From Magnetococcales bacterium (GTDB lineage: Bacteria; Pseudomonadota; Magnetococcia; Magnetococcales; Magnetaquicoccaceae): a DNA stretch of 7,076 nucleotides. Shown in pieces: positions 6,036 through 7,076 of this stretch. A program made the position numbers and the translations under genes. Location of the stretch: NCBI GenBank assembly GCA_015229095.1, contig JADGCE010000095.1:3207-10282 (forward strand), written 5' to 3'. Below the pieces are notes generated by a model. The model was not told where the DNA came from. It saw only the letters and a program-made list of their open reading frames with translations, and ran no database searches. Numbering within the stretch: the first letter of the stretch is position 1; every line of letters begins with the position of its first letter.

Positions 6036-6993
6036 CGGTTCTCCCTCTCCCTTGGCGGAGACGACGACGGCTTTGGCCCATATCCGCCATCTGGTTCTGG
6101 TGACGGGTTTGTCGGGAGCGGGCAAGTCGATCGCACTGAAATATCTGGAGGACATGGGCTTTTTTTGGACCGACAATCTCCCTTTGCCCCTGGTGGCACA
6201 CTATCTCAACCATTTGCGGGAGGAGCAGCGGGCTGATATTCGGGTCGCCATCGGCGTCCATCTGCGCGAGCCCGGTTGCCTGACGGCCTTCCAGAGTTAT
6301 TATCAGCAGGTATCCGCTCTGGCAGCCGACACGGAGTTGCTTTTTCTGGAGGCCAATGAGGAGACCCTGGTCAATCGCTATCAGGAGACGCGGCGACGTC
6401 ATCCCATGGGGCAGGAATGCACGGTTCGCGAGGCGATCGCGTCGGAAATACAGAGCCTTGAGCCGGTACGTGCGATGGCGGATCTGGTGATTGATACCTC
6501 TCGAACCACCATTCCGCAACTCAAGGAGCGTTTGGCGCAGTTGTTCCGGGATGTGCGGCATGAACAGTCACAGGAGTCGGAATTGACCCTGATCATCCGC
6601 TCCTTTGGGTTCAAGTTCGGAGCCAATACCGATGCGGATATGGTATTGGATGGCCGTTTTTTGCCCAATCCCTATTATGATCCTGCCTTGCGTCCATTTT
6701 GTGGCTATGACGAGCCGGTGATTCGTTTTTTGGAAAAAGATGGGGAGGCGTTGGCCTTTCTGGAACGTCTGCAATCCCTCTTTGATTATCTGCTCCCCCG
6801 TTACCAGAGAGAAAAAAAACGCTATTTTACCGTGGATATCGGTTGTACCGGGGGATGTCATCGTTCGGTGTTTCTGGTGGAGCAGATGACGAAAAGGCTG
6901 CGCCAGCAGGGATACCGTGTATTGATGCGGCACCGGGATGTGCAGCGTCCTCTCATACCCCCTGAAACGGGTTCATCCGGTTCTCAAGAGTGA
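6028..6993 (+). CDS. rapZ: RapZ-family nucleotide-binding regulatory protein (YvcJ/RapZ)
   Basis: In enterobacteria RapZ is an RNA-binding adapter that senses glucosamine 6-phosphate and directs RNase E cleavage of the small RNA GlmZ, controlling GlmS. In other phyla the same fold binds nucleotides and has other or unknown targets. The 321-residue protein has an N-terminal P-loop domain with Walker A GLSGAGKS (27-34) and the family motif LEANEETLVNRYQETRRRHP (107-126). The C-terminal domain has SFGFKFG (192-198), RFLPNPYYDP (210-219), GCTGGCHRSV (272-281) and RHRD (301-304). E. coli RapZ is slightly shorter (284); the excess here is at both ends. The ATG lies inside the rpoN stop region (ATGGTTAG), an 8-bp overlap, with GGGGA 9 nt upstream, so translation is likely coupled to rpoN. 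The usual intervening hpf and ptsN are absent. The regulatory target in this organism cannot be inferred. Confidence 0.96.
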   Translation: MVSGSPSPLAETTTALAHIRHLVLVTGLSGAGKSIALKYLEDMGFFWTDNLPLPLVAHYLNHLREEQRADIRVAIGVHLREPGCLTAFQSYYQQVSALAADTELLFLEANEETLVNRYQETRRRHPMGQECTVREAIASEIQSLEPVRAMADLVIDTSRTTIPQLKERLAQLFRDVRHEQSQESELTLIIRSFGFKFGANTDADMVLDGRFLPNPYYDPALRPFCGYDEPVIRFLEKDGEALAFLERLQSLFDYLLPRYQREKKRYFTVDIGCTGGCHRSVFLVEQMTKRLRQQGYRVLMRHRDVQRPLIPPETGSSGSQE

Positions 6994-6996
6994 GAA
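6981..6996. terminator. Short inverted repeat spanning two converging stop codons
   Basis: TTCTCA (6981-6986), a 4-nt loop AGAG, and TGAGAA (6991-6996) form a perfect 6-bp stem, followed by GGTTTT on the plus strand. The rapZ stop lies in the right arm. The minus-strand stop of the neighbouring candidate gene lies in the left arm. The stem is short and A/T-rich and the T-run is only four, so it is at best a weak terminator. Confidence 0.25.
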
Positions 6997-7076
6997 GGTT
7001 TTATGTCGGGCTCCTCGGTGAGATCCTGCGCGCAGAGGGACTCTGCGACACGTTGGATGGTCTCCAGCAACGCCTG
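6984..7076 (-). CDS. C-terminal end of a converging hypothetical gene (runs off the right edge)
   Basis: The minus strand from the right edge is open for 30 codons to a TGA at 6986-6984. The peptide is QALLETIQRVAESLCAQD followed by LTEEPDIKPSHS. The first part looks like an amphipathic helix and the tail is polar, as in a natural C-terminus. Third codon positions are G or C in 21 of 30 codons, like the neighbours. It overlaps the end of rapZ tail to tail by 10 bp. Against this call, the plus strand has an ATG at 7003 preceded by GAGAAGG, opening a frame MSGSSVRSCAQRD that also stays open to the edge but uses rare AGA and AGG codons and looks less protein-like. No family is recognisable from so short a piece. 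Confidence 0.5.
   Translation of the reverse strand, partial: QALLETIQRVAESLCAQDLTEEPDIKPSHS
7031..7047. repeat. Perfect 7-bp hairpin near the right edge
   Basis: CGCAGAG (7031-7037), loop GGA, and CTCTGCG (7041-7047) make a GC-rich stem with a 3-nt loop. No T-run follows on either strand, so it is not a standard intrinsic terminator. It lies inside the candidate minus-strand coding end and may be incidental. Confidence 0.4.

Noticed and set aside
7003..7076. Plus-strand gene start after rapZ (MSGSSVRSCAQRD)
   Set aside because: Not listed as a feature because the peptide is Ser/Arg/Cys-rich with rare AGA and AGG codons, and the opposite strand gives a more natural protein end. It is kept as an open alternative because its ribosome site is good.

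Overview
The window comes from a Gram-negative proteobacterium. It is GC-rich by eye, with codons favouring G or C at the third position, and it carries outer-membrane lipopolysaccharide (LPS) genes linked to rpoN and rapZ. The order kdsD-kdsC-lptC-lptA-lptB-rpoN is widespread in Proteobacteria. Here rapZ follows rpoN directly, with no hpf or ptsN between them. The protein sequences look like a divergent lineage, possibly Magnetococcales-like or another deep alphaproteobacterial relative, but this placement is only an impression and no database was consulted.

Layout. Positions 1-696 (minus strand) hold the N-terminal 232 residues of a protein built from at least three CBS modules and part of a fourth; its C-terminus lies outside the window. 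A 167-bp divergent intergenic region (697-863) follows, with an A/T-rich 14-bp tandem repeat and only weak promoter-like sequence. From 864 to 6993 there is one tightly packed plus-strand operon of seven genes. kdsD/kdsC, kdsC/lptC and lptA/lptB overlap by 4 bp, lptC/lptA overlap by 35 bp, and rpoN/rapZ overlap by 8 bp. The only gap, 26 nt, is before rpoN, which has its own good ribosome binding site. At the right edge, the last 93 bases most plausibly hold the 3' end of a converging minus-strand gene that overlaps the end of rapZ by 10 bp.

How the genes work together. KdsD makes arabinose 5-phosphate, the precursor of the LPS inner-core sugar Kdo, and KdsC dephosphorylates Kdo 8-phosphate later in the same pathway. 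LptC (inner-membrane anchor and periplasmic domain), LptA (periplasmic bridge) and LptB (cytoplasmic ATPase) are parts of the Lpt machine that carries finished LPS to the outer membrane. RpoN (sigma-54) and RapZ (nucleotide-binding regulator linked in enterobacteria to glucosamine-6-phosphate supply) add a regulatory end to the operon. All recognised enzymes keep their catalytic motifs, and no gene in the operon is broken.

I see no mobile element, CRISPR array, tRNA or rRNA. The window is mostly conserved housekeeping sequence and I do not see a clearly new system. The points worth a second look are the multi-CBS protein, the promoter-region repeat, a fresh-looking in-frame duplication inside an LptA insertion, the linker in LptC, the compacted rpoN-rapZ junction and the converging stop codons at the right edge.
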